NCBI RefSeq assembly: GCF_039634365.2
Contig: NZ_CP155079.2
Location: forward strand, 2,232,001-2,296,000
DNA length: 64,000 bases
DNA from: Mucilaginibacter sp. PAMB04168
GTDB taxonomy: Bacteria; Bacteroidota; Bacteroidia; Sphingobacteriales; Sphingobacteriaceae
Reading direction: 5' to 3'
The position numbers and the translations under genes are program-made. This document shows, one piece after another, positions 8,960 through 17,304 of the stretch (its first letter is position 1; the number at the start of each line of letters is the position of its first letter). The notes beneath the pieces are model-generated. The model saw only the letters and a program-made list of their open reading frames with translations. It was not told where the DNA came from and ran no database searches.

Positions 8960-9607
8960 ATGATATCAGTCTATTCTGTTTTAGTGCTCATTCTGGCCTA
9001 CTTGTTCGGCTCTATTCCCACGGCTGTGTGGATAGGGCAGGCATTTTATGGGATAGATGTAAGGGAATATGGCAGCGGTAATGCCGGTGCAACCAACACC
9101 TTCAGGGTTTTGGGTAAGCAGGCCGGTATACCGGTTATGCTTATTGATATATTAAAAGGCTGGACAGCCACCAACCTAGCTTATTTAATTGGTGTAAGTA
9201 CTATTGGTAGTCACCATTCTTCGGCTTTTATTAATTACCAGCTGGCATTAGGAATTGCCGCTGTAATGGGCCATTTGTTTCCGGTGTTTGCGGGTTTTAG
9301 AGGGGGTAAGGGCGTGGCAACGCTTTTTGGAATGGTTTTGGCTATTCACTTGCAAGCCGCCTTGCTTTGTGTGCTGGTGTTCATTGTTATACTTTTAGTA
9401 ACCAAATATGTATCGCTGAGTTCTATAATGGCCGGCTTTACTTATCTAATAGGTGTAACATTTGTTTTTCCGGTGTATATCAAATCGGTCATTATATACA
9501 GTATGTGTATATGTGTATTGATACTGGTTACGCACCAAAAGAACATTGAACGTTTGCTTAAAGGCAAGGAGTCTAAAGTAAACTTGTTTAAAAGTAAAGT
9601 TGCCTAA
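8960..9607 (+). CDS. plsY: Acyl-phosphate:glycerol-3-phosphate acyltransferase
   Basis: Integral inner-membrane enzyme that transfers the acyl group of acyl-phosphate to glycerol-3-phosphate, the first step of phospholipid synthesis in the PlsX/PlsY pathway. The protein of 215 residues has about five membrane segments and the three PlsY motifs: F-G-S-I-P-T-A near residue 16, G-S-G-N-A-G-A-T-N-T-F-R-V-L-G-K near 38, and G-H-L-F-P-V-F-x-G-F-R-G-G-K-G-V-A-T near 95. It is second in the nadC operon. A hydrophilic loop with S-T-I-G-S-H-H-S-S between motifs 2 and 3 is somewhat long. Confidence 0.95.
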   Translation: MISVYSVLVLILAYLFGSIPTAVWIGQAFYGIDVREYGSGNAGATNTFRVLGKQAGIPVMLIDILKGWTATNLAYLIGVSTIGSHHSSAFINYQLALGIAAVMGHLFPVFAGFRGGKGVATLFGMVLAIHLQAALLCVLVFIVILLVTKYVSLSSIMAGFTYLIGVTFVFPVYIKSVIIYSMCICVLILVTHQKNIERLLKGKESKVNLFKSKVA

Positions 9608-9619
9608 ATTATCTATTTT

Positions 9620-10423
9620 ATGAAAATTACCAAACCTATTTTGGCGCTGTTAACCGCCACTGTACTTTTTAGCTGTTCAACCGTACCGTTAACAGGCCGT
9701 AAACAATTTTTAGCGGTGAGCGATTCTCAGGTCAATCAATCAGCTGCTACCAGCTACCGTCAGCTATTATCAGATCCTAAAACAAAAGTGATTACCAGCA
9801 GCACAGATGCACAACGTGTAAAACGTGTTGGTAACCAACTGGCCGCTGCTATACAGCAGTACCTAAGCCAGAATGGTTACGGCGACCAGTATAATTTTGC
9901 ATGGGAGTTCAACTTAATTCAAAGTAACGAAGTAAATGCATGGTGCATGCCTGGCGGCAAAGTGGCCGTATACAGCGGCATATTGCCAATTACACAGGAT
10001 GATGCCGGACTGGCGACCGTTATGGGGCATGAGATTGGTCATGCTATTGCAAAGCACTCGGCCGAGCGTATCTCACAAGAGTACGTTGCTCAAGGGTTAG
10101 GAGCCGCTGTTGGTGTGGCTTCAAGTAGCTCACAATCGGGTTTATTAAAAATTACAAACGCACTTTATGGCACCGGAAGCCAATTAGCTTTACTAAAGTA
10201 TGGCCGTAACCAGGAAAGCGAGGCTGACCGCCTGGGCTTAACCTTTATGGCAATGGCTGGATATAACCCAAACAGTGCAGTAGGCTTTTGGCAACGTATG
10301 GCAGCAAAAAGCGGCGGACAAGCACCGCCCGAATTTTTAAGCACGCACCCATCAGATGCAACCCGTATACGCGATATACAAAGCCGTATACCCGAAGCCA
10401 TGAAATATTATAAAGGAAGATAA
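9620..10423 (+). CDS. M48-family zinc metallopeptidase lipoprotein
   Basis: Envelope metalloprotease of the BepA/LoiP-like M48 group, which clears misfolded outer-membrane proteins. A short signal sequence ends in a lipobox V-L-F-S-C with Cys19, so the protein is probably an outer-membrane-attached lipoprotein. The zinc site is H-E-I-G-H at 137-141 with the third ligand in E-S-E-A-D near residue 201, and the C-terminus carries the usual P-P-E-F-L-S-T-H-P-S-D-A-T-R block. The length of 267 residues is that of a protease domain without TPRs. It is the last gene of the nadC-plsY operon, followed at once by a terminator. Confidence 0.92.
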   Translation: MKITKPILALLTATVLFSCSTVPLTGRKQFLAVSDSQVNQSAATSYRQLLSDPKTKVITSSTDAQRVKRVGNQLAAAIQQYLSQNGYGDQYNFAWEFNLIQSNEVNAWCMPGGKVAVYSGILPITQDDAGLATVMGHEIGHAIAKHSAERISQEYVAQGLGAAVGVASSSSQSGLLKITNALYGTGSQLALLKYGRNQESEADRLGLTFMAMAGYNPNSAVGFWQRMAAKSGGQAPPEFLSTHPSDATRIRDIQSRIPEAMKYYKGR

Positions 10424-10429
10424 AATTTT

Positions 10430-10453
10430 CAAATCCCGCTTCGGCGGGATTTG
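10430..10453 (+). terminator. Terminator of the nadC-plsY-M48 operon
   Basis: A 10-bp stem CAAATCCCGC / GCGGGATTTG closed by a UUCG tetraloop and followed by TTGTTT, six bases after the M48 gene stop. Confidence 0.9.
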
Positions 10454-10494
10454 TTGTTTAATAACAATTACAATGTTATTGGTTACGATGAATA

Positions 10495-11241
10495 ATGGCC
10501 AAAATTAAATTTTTACAGGCAGAGTGGCGCGACCTGCTCATGCTTAATTATGAAGTTGATGCGGAGGTATTAAAGCCATACCTGCCTGCTTATACCGAAT
10601 TGGATTTATGGCAGGGCAAAGCTTTAGTGAGCATGGTAGGCTTTATGTTTTTGAACACTCGTGTGTTGGGCATAAAGTGGCCGTTTCATGTAAACTTTGA
10701 GGAAGTGAACCTTCGATTCTACGTGCGTTATTTTGACGGCTCGGAGTGGAAACGCGGCGCAGTTTTTATTAGCGAGATCGTTCCGCTTGCCGCAATTCCT
10801 ATTGTTGCCAACAATCTTTACAATGAGCATTATAAGGCAATGCCCATGCGCCATTCGGTAATACCTACAGCCGATGGCCGTACGGAATACACTTATGAAT
10901 GGAAATACAAAGGAAATTGGAACAAGCTAGGCGCTATGATAGGCAATACCTTTGTGCCTATTGAGGCCGGAAGCGCAGAAGAATTTATTCTTGAACACTA
11001 CTGGGGTTACAATGCTATTAACGGTAGTACAACGTTAGAATACGCTGTTGAACATGTGCCATGGCAAGTAGCTCCGGTAACCAACCCGGTATTCGAGGCA
11101 GATGTTGCTGCTTTATATGGCCAGGCTTTTGTACCTTATCTCCAACAGCCCTACTCAGCTTTTTTTGCAAAAGGATCGGACGTGGTGGTTAGGGTAGCGC
11201 AGAAGATAAGGAAGGGTAGGGAGGAAAGTATTGTACTATGA
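10495..11241 (+). CDS. DUF2071 (YqjF-like) protein
   Basis: Matches the DUF2071/YqjF family: near the N-terminus F-L-x-A-E-W-R-D-L-L-M-L-N-Y, then Y-L-P-A-Y-T-E-L-D-L-W-Q-G-K-A-L-V-S-M-V-G-F and N-F-E-E-V-N-L-R-F-Y-V-R. The family has an acetoacetate-decarboxylase-like fold, but no biochemical role is established. Its 248 residues are a typical length with no signal peptide, so it is cytoplasmic. The start is ATG 10495, and the gene is convergent with the SPFH gene across a bidirectional terminator. Confidence 0.85.
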   Translation: MAKIKFLQAEWRDLLMLNYEVDAEVLKPYLPAYTELDLWQGKALVSMVGFMFLNTRVLGIKWPFHVNFEEVNLRFYVRYFDGSEWKRGAVFISEIVPLAAIPIVANNLYNEHYKAMPMRHSVIPTADGRTEYTYEWKYKGNWNKLGAMIGNTFVPIEAGSAEEFILEHYWGYNAINGSTTLEYAVEHVPWQVAPVTNPVFEADVAALYGQAFVPYLQQPYSAFFAKGSDVVVRVAQKIRKGREESIVL

Positions 11242-11299
11242 TACCTGATTGCATTGCAAGCTTTGTACGGCTTTTAATAAGCTCGAAATGATATTAAAT

Positions 11300-11335
11300 A
11301 AAGTGGTAAGCGCACATCTATGCGCTTACCACTTT
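11300..11335. terminator. Bidirectional terminator between convergent genes
   Basis: A perfect 15-bp stem AAAGTGGTAAGCGCA / TGCGCTTACCACTTT with loop CATCTA. It serves the DUF2071 gene on the plus strand and the SPFH gene on the minus strand. Confidence 0.85.
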
Positions 11336-11340
11336 ATGGC

Positions 11341-13206
11341 TTACTTCTCGTTTTCTTTTTGCAGCTTTTTCAGCATTTCGCTGCCTATCAGGGCATCTAT
11401 TAAGCCGCTACTGCCGCCGTCTTTACCATTAACCAGTATTTCGGGCACCAGTTTTACACCGTTGCTGGCAAGGGCTTCAGCTACGCGCACCACGGCGTAT
11501 TGCTCGGTGCCCATAGCTTCTGTTTTTTGCTTGGTTACTTCTGCTTCGGCCAAGCCTATGGCTTTTATTTTGCCGGCATCGGCTGTACCGTTTAAGTCGG
11601 TGGCTTCAGCATCCGCTTTAGCAATTATAGTTTTAGCTTCCGCTTCGGCACGGGCGTTAATGGTACGGTTTTCGGCATCTGCCTTAGCGTTAATTACTCG
11701 CGATTCAGCATCACCTTTTGCTCCGGCAACCTTAGCGGCCGACATTTGCGTGTTGATTTCGACCTGGCGGGTCGATTTTACCACTTCGGGCTGCATATCG
11801 GCGCCGGCTTTGGCGCTTTCAAACTCTTTACGTTCCAGTTGGGCGCTGCGTTGCACCTCATATGTATGGCGTTCTTCCTCGGCCAGTTTACGGTCGGTCA
11901 TGGTTTTCATCAGCGCTTCCGGTGGTTTAATATCGCCAATCAGCGTATCCACACCAACTACGTTATAATCGGCCAGCACCTGGCTAATGTGTGTTTTAGC
12001 ATCGTCCTGCCTTTGCGAACGATTGGTGAGGAAACCAATTACATCACTTTTTTGAGCCGCGTTGCGAAAGTAGTTGGCAATAGTTGGTTCGAGCACCTGC
12101 GATATCAAGTTCTTCATCTTGCCAAACCTTGCGATAACTTTAGGCGCCTCGTTACGAGGTATGTGTATAATCTGCGATACATCCAGGTTAAAAGTAAAAC
12201 CATCAAACGAGCGCACATTAATAGTGCTCAGGTTTTTATCCAATTCGTGTGCCTCGCTGCGGCTATTGGCCCAGTTAAGTACGGTGTTGGTAGTTGGCAC
12301 AACCTCTACGCTATGAGTATAAATATTAACTGGGTGTTTGCCAGGATCAAGCGGCTCATCCCAAACGCCTTTTTGGTACTTGTGTACAATGTTGCCATGT
12401 TTAAAGTTGTCGCCGCTGGTGTCTTTACCTTCGGGGCCAACAAACGAGTTAACCACACCAACGTAGCCAATAGGTATGTGCATCATTTCTACCTGCTCCA
12501 GTAATACAAACCAGGGGTTAAGGTAGTAAGTGCCGGCCAAAATCACATCCTCCTGCAAACCCTTTTTACCGCCTGCCTGTATAAAGGCCATAGGGTCCTG
12601 ATAGTTGCGGTGACCAACTACCGAGCCGCCTGCAATCTCACCCTTCTCGAGCGGTTCCCCGTCTAACGTGGTTACAATGCCTACTTTGTTTTCATGCACT
12701 TGTGTGATGGGTACCATTACAATTTCGAAAAGATAGGTGTTGATACGATAGCTGCCCGGGGTTAAAAAAGCAGCCTGTGGCCCTTTCTGGCCGCCGTTTT
12801 CTAAAAATCCCTGCGCATCCTGAAACTTGTCGCACTCAACCGGGCGGCCTAATACACGGCCGGTATCCAACGATGCACCATCTTTGGCCTTTACCAGGCC
12901 TAACTTGTCTTGCTCTATAATGGTAAAGGGTTGCATGGTAATGCCATACTGCCATGGCCACATGCGCCAGTATAAACCTGGTGCCAGCGGCTTAGCCTGC
13001 ATACCAGCTTCGCCTCGGGTGGCTATAATGCGGCCATCGGGTAGGCGCTTATCTGAGCCATAAAGCGTAAATTTTTTAACAACCAGTCCGATACGATCAT
13101 CGGGCACGATGATCATACCAAAAAATACACGAAGTACAGATTTGTACAATAGGAGGGCGGCCACAACAGGCAGCACCCACCATAGCTTGAAAATTAAATC
13201 AGCCAT
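11341..13206 (-). CDS. Membrane-anchored SPFH/band-7 protein with vault-like repeats (621 aa)
   Basis: The start ATG 13204-13206 gives an N-terminal membrane segment (residues 5-33); the longer open frame to 13332 adds an unlikely Cys/Arg-rich leader. Residues 35-303 hold tandem units of about 70 residues, the two middle ones plainly homologous (98-171 and 172-246: K-L-G-L-V / K-V-G-I-V, D-G-x-x-L-x-x-G, Q-D-x-x-x-F-I/L-x-x-G-G-x-K-G, then P-G-S-Y-R-I-N / A-G-T-Y-Y-L-N-P). An SPFH domain follows (about 304-440), then an Ala/Glu coiled coil with repeated N-A-K-A-D-A-E-type heptads (497-545). SPFH proteins oligomerise into membrane scaffolds and microdomains. The repeat plus shoulder layout resembles major vault protein (inference). 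Confidence 0.85.
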   Translation of the reverse strand: MADLIFKLWWVLPVVAALLLYKSVLRVFFGMIIVPDDRIGLVVKKFTLYGSDKRLPDGRIIATRGEAGMQAKPLAPGLYWRMWPWQYGITMQPFTIIEQDKLGLVKAKDGASLDTGRVLGRPVECDKFQDAQGFLENGGQKGPQAAFLTPGSYRINTYLFEIVMVPITQVHENKVGIVTTLDGEPLEKGEIAGGSVVGHRNYQDPMAFIQAGGKKGLQEDVILAGTYYLNPWFVLLEQVEMMHIPIGYVGVVNSFVGPEGKDTSGDNFKHGNIVHKYQKGVWDEPLDPGKHPVNIYTHSVEVVPTTNTVLNWANSRSEAHELDKNLSTINVRSFDGFTFNLDVSQIIHIPRNEAPKVIARFGKMKNLISQVLEPTIANYFRNAAQKSDVIGFLTNRSQRQDDAKTHISQVLADYNVVGVDTLIGDIKPPEALMKTMTDRKLAEEERHTYEVQRSAQLERKEFESAKAGADMQPEVVKSTRQVEINTQMSAAKVAGAKGDAESRVINAKADAENRTINARAEAEAKTIIAKADAEATDLNGTADAGKIKAIGLAEAEVTKQKTEAMGTEQYAVVRVAEALASNGVKLVPEILVNGKDGGSSGLIDALIGSEMLKKLQKENEK

Positions 13207-13382
13207 TTTAGTAATAAATTGATTTTTGATTTTTGAAGAAGCCCTTAAGGTGCAGGCTAGTGGACGTTGCTTACAGCATTTTGTAGTACCTCGGCTGGGT
13301 AAGCGTTTAATTAGATATAGATGATAGGCCAATTGTTACACACAAGTATCAATATTTTTTTAAGACGTTTACAGGCCCTTAA

Positions 13383-13414
13383 TTGTCGTTTTTGAAGCGA
13401 TTAGGCTATATTTG
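13383..13414 (+). promoter_or_regulatory. Promoter of the sigma/anti-sigma pair
   Basis: TTG at 13383-13385, 21 bases, then TATATTTG at 13407-13414: a full TTG-N21-TAnnTTTG match. The TTG start codon at 13429 is 14 bases downstream, so the leader is very short. Confidence 0.6.
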
Positions 13415-13428
13415 TTGAATATTAGCAT

Positions 13429-13908
13429 TTGACAACCTTATTTGTGGATCAACGTATAATAAGTTCAGATACAACCGCCGGCAGTATACCTTTAATACGA
13501 TCATTGTATGACCGTTACGGACATGCGTTATTAGGCTATATTACAGAAGTAGTGCAAGACGCCGCTAAGGCCGAATACTACCTGGTTGAAATATTTAAGC
13601 AAATTAGCCGTTATGCTAATGACCTTACCGGGCCCGGCGTTAATACCTGGGTACAATTACAAGCCATTGCGCGTAACACCCTCCGTAAAGATAGCGAGCA
13701 GCTGGGAAGTGCTGGTGTAGCCGGAACTGATCTGGCCAAGTTTAATAAGTATACACGAGCCATGAATCAGGAGCAAAAACTGGTTTTTAACGGCGTATAT
13801 TACCAACACAAATCTATAACTATACTGGCAAAAGAATTAAACAGGGATGAAAGCGCTGTTAAGCGTATTTTGAAAGAAGCTTTTAATGTTATCAGAAATG
13901 AACAGTAA
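13429..13908 (+). CDS. Sigma-70-like (ECF-type) transcription factor, divergent
   Basis: A 159-residue protein with the two helical domains of a small sigma factor. The region-2-like part is L-I-R-S-L-Y-D-R-Y-G-H-A-L-L-G-Y-I with a following E-x-F/Y-x-L-V-E-I-F segment. The C-terminal region-4-like helix-turn-helix is E-Q-K-L-V-F-N-G-V-Y with S-I-T-I-L-A-K-E-L-N-R-D-E-S-A-V-K-R-I-L-K. Region 2 lacks the usual D-D-x-x-Q core, so it is a divergent member. The start is taken as TTG 13429; GTG 13444 is an alternative. The next gene overlaps it by 23 bases and encodes its presumed anti-sigma factor, which strongly supports the call. Confidence 0.75.
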   Translation: MTTLFVDQRIISSDTTAGSIPLIRSLYDRYGHALLGYITEVVQDAAKAEYYLVEIFKQISRYANDLTGPGVNTWVQLQAIARNTLRKDSEQLGSAGVAGTDLAKFNKYTRAMNQEQKLVFNGVYYQHKSITILAKELNRDESAVKRILKEAFNVIRNEQ

Positions 13909-14401
13909 GGTTAAAGAATTTATAGAAAGCGGCATCTTAGAAGCTTACGTAACCGGATCTGCTTCATCTGAGGAGGAGCGCGATGTGCTTTATATGAAAG
14001 CGCATTACGCCGAGGTAAACGAAGAATTGCAAAAGCTGGAAGAAGATTTAGAAAAGATTGCCGATGGTATGGCCATTCCGCCGCCGCCTGGTTTATGGGA
14101 CCAAATTGAGGCAGAGATTGATTCGCTGGAGCGTATACCGAATAAGCCTGCTTTAAAAATAGACCACGACGGATCTGGTTATAAAAAAGAAACTGGATCC
14201 CGCCAAAATAATTTTATTGAGGTGGAAGCCGAATCGACCCATATGCGTGTGCACAAAGCATGGCGTTGGGTGTTCGCTGCCGTTTTTGTATTGGGTAAGA
14301 TATTTTTAGCAGCGGCCATTTATTATTATCTTGAAAACCGACAGGCACAGCAAAATATACAAGACCTTAAACAGCAGCTTAAGGAAGTAAGAGGTAAATA
14401 A
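13886..14401 (+). CDS. Membrane anti-sigma factor (RskA/SigK-antagonist type)
   Basis: The 171-residue protein starts inside the sigma gene (ATG 13886, or ATG 13898 four codons later). An N-terminal cytoplasmic domain has the anti-sigma signature F-I-E-S-G-I-L-E-A-Y-V-T-G-S-A-S-S-E-E-E, followed by an acidic helical stretch and P-P-P-P-G-L-W-D-Q-I-E. One membrane segment follows (W-R-W-V-F-A-A-V-F-V-L-G), ending in a short Gln-rich coiled coil outside the membrane. In known pairs such proteins hold the sigma factor at the membrane. Here the periplasmic sensor part is almost absent, so the release signal is unclear. Confidence 0.75.
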   Translation: MLSEMNSKVKEFIESGILEAYVTGSASSEEERDVLYMKAHYAEVNEELQKLEEDLEKIADGMAIPPPPGLWDQIEAEIDSLERIPNKPALKIDHDGSGYKKETGSRQNNFIEVEAESTHMRVHKAWRWVFAAVFVLGKIFLAAAIYYYLENRQAQQNIQDLKQQLKEVRGK

Positions 14402-14421
14402 TTTAAAATAAGTAGTTTAAG

Positions 14422-14463
14422 TTGCTTGTTCATGGCAGCAATTGAGTTCCCATGAACAAGCAA
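14422..14463. terminator. Hairpin between convergent anti-sigma and AIM24 genes
   Basis: A perfect 14-bp stem TTGCTTGTTCATGG / CCATGAACAAGCAA with a 14-base loop. It lies between two gene ends, so it probably terminates both strands, though U-runs are weak. Confidence 0.65.
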
Positions 14464-14473
14464 ATACTGGTTG

Positions 14474-15268
14474 CTAATATCCGTCTCCGTCTAACAAGTT
14501 ACCCAGGCCGCCTAATATCCCACCTTCTTCTTTACGGCCGCCGGGTGATGCGTAGCTTAAAATACGACTGGCCAGCCGGCTAACAGGCAGGGTTTGTATC
14601 CAAACTTTACCAGGCCCGCGCAAGGTGGCAAAAAAGATTCCCTCGCCACCAAAAATCTTGTTTCGTATTCCTCCAATGAATTGGATATCAAAATCAACAC
14701 CAGTGGTGTAAGCAACCAACGATCCTGTGTCTATCTTGATGAGTTCGCCGGGCTGCAATTCGCGCTCAAATACGTGGCCGCCGGCGTGCATAAAGGCCAT
14801 GCCATCGCCCTGCAGGCGTTCCATAATAAAACCCTCGCCGCCAAACAAGCCCGTGCCCAGCTTACGCTGAAATTCAATATTAATGGCAACGCCTTTAGCT
14901 GCGCACAAAAAAGCATCCTTTTGGCAAACTATAGCGCCACCCAATTGCATTAAATTAAGCGGAATGATTTTTCCGGGATAGGGTGAAGCAAAGCTTACGC
15001 GTTTTTTGCCTTGAACGGTGTTGGTAAAGGCTGTCATAAACAAGCTTTCGCCCACTAAAAGGCGCTTACCAGCGCTAAATAGTTTGCCCATTAAACCGCC
15101 GCCCTGCTGCTGGCTGCCATCTCCAAAAATGGTTTGCATTTGTATGCCGTCATCCATCATCATAAATGCGCCCGACTCAGCGATGGCCGTTTCATTAGGA
15201 TCAAGTTCTACTTCTACATACTGCATTTCTTCACCAAAAATGCGGTAGTCAATTTCATGGTTTTGCAT
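14474..15268 (-). CDS. AIM24 / TIGR00266 family protein
   Basis: A 264-residue protein of the AIM24 (DUF124) family, a trimeric double-stranded beta-helix fold. Family hallmarks are I-F-G-E-E-M-Q-Y-V-E-V-E-L-D-P-N-E, A-I-A-E-S-G-A-F-M-M-M, G-E-S-L-F-M-T-A-F-T-N, Y-P-G-K-I-I-P-L-N-L and a Gly-rich tail G-G-I-L-G-G-L-G-N-L-L. It has no signal peptide or membrane segment. The biochemical role in bacteria is unknown; yeast AIM24 is mitochondrial and affects respiratory complexes. It is convergent with the anti-sigma gene. Confidence 0.85.
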   Translation of the reverse strand: MQNHEIDYRIFGEEMQYVEVELDPNETAIAESGAFMMMDDGIQMQTIFGDGSQQQGGGLMGKLFSAGKRLLVGESLFMTAFTNTVQGKKRVSFASPYPGKIIPLNLMQLGGAIVCQKDAFLCAAKGVAINIEFQRKLGTGLFGGEGFIMERLQGDGMAFMHAGGHVFERELQPGELIKIDTGSLVAYTTGVDFDIQFIGGIRNKIFGGEGIFFATLRGPGKVWIQTLPVSRLASRILSYASPGGRKEEGGILGGLGNLLDGDGY

Positions 15269-15377
15269 AGTGATATTTGTAACAGGTTAATTTCGTTTTC
15301 GTAATTAGATTACTGAAGACGTCTGAAATTACAATTTAGAATTTAAATATTTATCTGTTTAAAAACGCAAATAAAAA

Positions 15378-15404
15378 TGGCGGGCCTGCTATGCAAACCC
15401 GCCA
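15378..15404 (-). terminator. Terminator downstream of the relic gene
   Basis: Stem TGGCGGG / CCCGCCA with a 13-base loop. Reading on the minus strand it is followed by TTTTTATTT, so it is oriented for a minus-strand transcript coming from the relic at 15470-15663. Confidence 0.6.
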
Positions 15405-15469
15405 CGCTAATAAGCACTAATGACGAAGCGTTTAAACGCCTTAGCTGCCGCTTAGGTGGTTGTAGTAGG

Positions 15470-15663
15470 CTACAAATACAAAGCCCTACCTATGGCGTCT
15501 AAAAAGTCGGAGTTCATGTCGGTATCATCATCCATCACGTTCCGCCAGCCGTGTTTTTCCCAGCATTACAAACGAGACTTTATCAGGCGAAAGGCCGGCA
15601 CTGCGAACGCACGGTAAAACTGATTCATCCCATTCGGCAAACGGGTTAGCGAAAAAGTTCAGA
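15470..15663 (-). pseudogene. Frameshifted gene relic (about 64 codons)
   Basis: No intact gene occupies 15269-15696, but the minus strand shows two coding-like stretches in different frames. From about 15662 one reads N-F-F-A-N-P-F-A-E-W-D-E-S-V-L-P, then S-A-G-L-S-P-D-K-V-S-F-V-M-L-G. From about 15573 the next frame reads W-E-K-H-G-W-R-N-V-M-D-D-D-T-D-M, then N-S-D-F-L-D-A-I-G-R-A-L-Y-L and a stop at 15470-15472. Joined by one frameshift near 15570 they would give a single small protein. No ATG precedes the first stretch (CTG at 15662, TAG upstream). A minus-oriented terminator follows. The family is not recognised. A sequencing error could also explain the frameshift. Confidence 0.45.
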
Positions 15664-15696
15664 GTTTGCTATATTTACTAGACCTTTCGTAAACAT

Positions 15697-17172
15697 ATGT
15701 TAAGAAACTTTTGCTGGAGTATTTGCGGCTTAATAGCTTTAAGTTTTATAATTGGCTATGCGCCAAAAAGAGCGTCAGGCCACTCAACCGTTCCTGTTCC
15801 AGACCGCGAACTTTCTACGCAGCAAATGCAAGCCGATCTTACTTTTATGCGAAACGCTTTGGAAGAGGCACACCCAAGCTTATACCGTTATTACGTAAAA
15901 AGAGAAATAGACTCCTGCTTTGACGATGCTTATAATCAGTTGGACCATGCTATGTCTGAATTGGAATACTGGCGGGTAATGAGCAAACTGGTTACCCATA
16001 TAAGTTCGGGGCATACTGTAATTTGGCCCAGTAACGCAGCGCAAGTTCAATACAACAACAGGCTTAAATATGTTTTGCCGCTGAGCGTAGCAGTTATAAA
16101 CGGCAAATTATACGTGAGCCGGGTTTTAACATCTGATGCGGCTATTAAGCCGGGTATGCAAATATTGGCTGTTAACGGGCGGCCCGACCTTAACCTGCTG
16201 GGTACCATAAGGGCGCTTATACCGGGCGATGGTTACAGTAATGCTTTAAAAGACAGTAAGGTACAAGAACTCGGCTTTTTAAGAAACTACTGGTATGTTT
16301 TTGGTGAAAGTAAGCAATATAACATTGTATACCTTGATAGCGCAGGTAATAAAGCGAAACAAACACTAATGGCGCTAGCCATTAACCGCTGGCCGGTGCC
16401 AGCCAGCCGTGGTACCAACCAGCCGTATGAATTAAGCTATCCCGATTCGCTGCCTAACACTGCGATATTCCGGATACATACTTTTGCAGACACTAAAGCT
16501 GCAGAGGCTTACGACGCTGCTTTTGCGGATTTTAAAAAGCTAAAGATACGTAACCTGGTGCTCGATTTACGAGGTAATGGCGGTGGCTTATTTGCAGCAA
16601 CCACCGAGCTGTTGCGTTATATAGCTAACAAAAAGTTCAGAATGGCTTATTATAATGAGTGCAGGGTTATTGAACCATCGTTTATGAGCCACGCCCGTAA
16701 TGAGCGTAAAGACAATACTTTAATAAGCCGAACGTACAACCCGCTCCCTAACGGAAATTTGCAGGTATCAGATAATTTATCCAGCTACTTGTTACCTTAC
16801 ACCAGCCATCATTATAACAAACGCATTTATGTTTTAACGGATGGTGGTACCTTTTCTGCAGCATCTACGCTGGTAGCCGTTTTAAAAACGCAACCCGGTG
16901 TAACGGTTATTGGACAGGAAACCGGAGGAAATGAAGGCAGTACTGATGGTGGTGTGCTGTCTATTATTACCCTTCCATCCACTCAGTTACAACTGCGTTT
17001 CCCGCATTTTAGGTATGCGATAGCTTCGGCGCATCCAAATAGTGGATACGGTGTGCTGCCTGATGTGCCGGTCATTCCAAATCCGGCACAAATTGGCAAG
17101 CAGATAGATGTGGTAATGAATAAAGCAGGGGAGTTGATACTGCAAACCGAAGTCACAAATTCAAAAAAGTAA
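15697..17172 (+). CDS. Secreted S41-family (tail-specific) serine peptidase
   Basis: A 491-residue exported peptidase: an N-terminal hydrophobic segment (about residues 5-20), a helical region with A-L-E-E-A-H-P-S-L-Y-R-Y-Y, a PDZ-like stretch (I-K-P-G-M-Q-I-L-A-V-N-G near residue 150) and the C-terminal catalytic S41 domain. The nucleophile is Ser387 in G-G-T-F-S-A-A-S, and L-D-L-R-G-N-G-G-G about 100 residues earlier is the family's oxyanion-side block. E-T-G-G-N-E-G-S follows. Such proteases trim periplasmic proteins. The start is ATG 15697. It stands alone, with no partner gene visible. Confidence 0.88.
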   Translation: MLRNFCWSICGLIALSFIIGYAPKRASGHSTVPVPDRELSTQQMQADLTFMRNALEEAHPSLYRYYVKREIDSCFDDAYNQLDHAMSELEYWRVMSKLVTHISSGHTVIWPSNAAQVQYNNRLKYVLPLSVAVINGKLYVSRVLTSDAAIKPGMQILAVNGRPDLNLLGTIRALIPGDGYSNALKDSKVQELGFLRNYWYVFGESKQYNIVYLDSAGNKAKQTLMALAINRWPVPASRGTNQPYELSYPDSLPNTAIFRIHTFADTKAAEAYDAAFADFKKLKIRNLVLDLRGNGGGLFAATTELLRYIANKKFRMAYYNECRVIEPSFMSHARNERKDNTLISRTYNPLPNGNLQVSDNLSSYLLPYTSHHYNKRIYVLTDGGTFSAASTLVAVLKTQPGVTVIGQETGGNEGSTDGGVLSIITLPSTQLQLRFPHFRYAIASAHPNSGYGVLPDVPVIPNPAQIGKQIDVVMNKAGELILQTEVTNSKK

Positions 17173-17304
17173 GTAGGCCGTAGGGTAAATGTGCCTCTTG
17201 ATGTGGATAACCCAAGTTTACGTGTTCAAATCTTTGCTTAAACTTTTAGCAAAATACCCTTACCTTTAAGGCGGTTAAACCCATAATGCTAAACAAACCC
17301 AGGT

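Noticed and set aside
11746..12504. 252-codon antisense frame in the SPFH gene
   Set aside because: Opposite a well-conserved SPFH coding region; no motifs.
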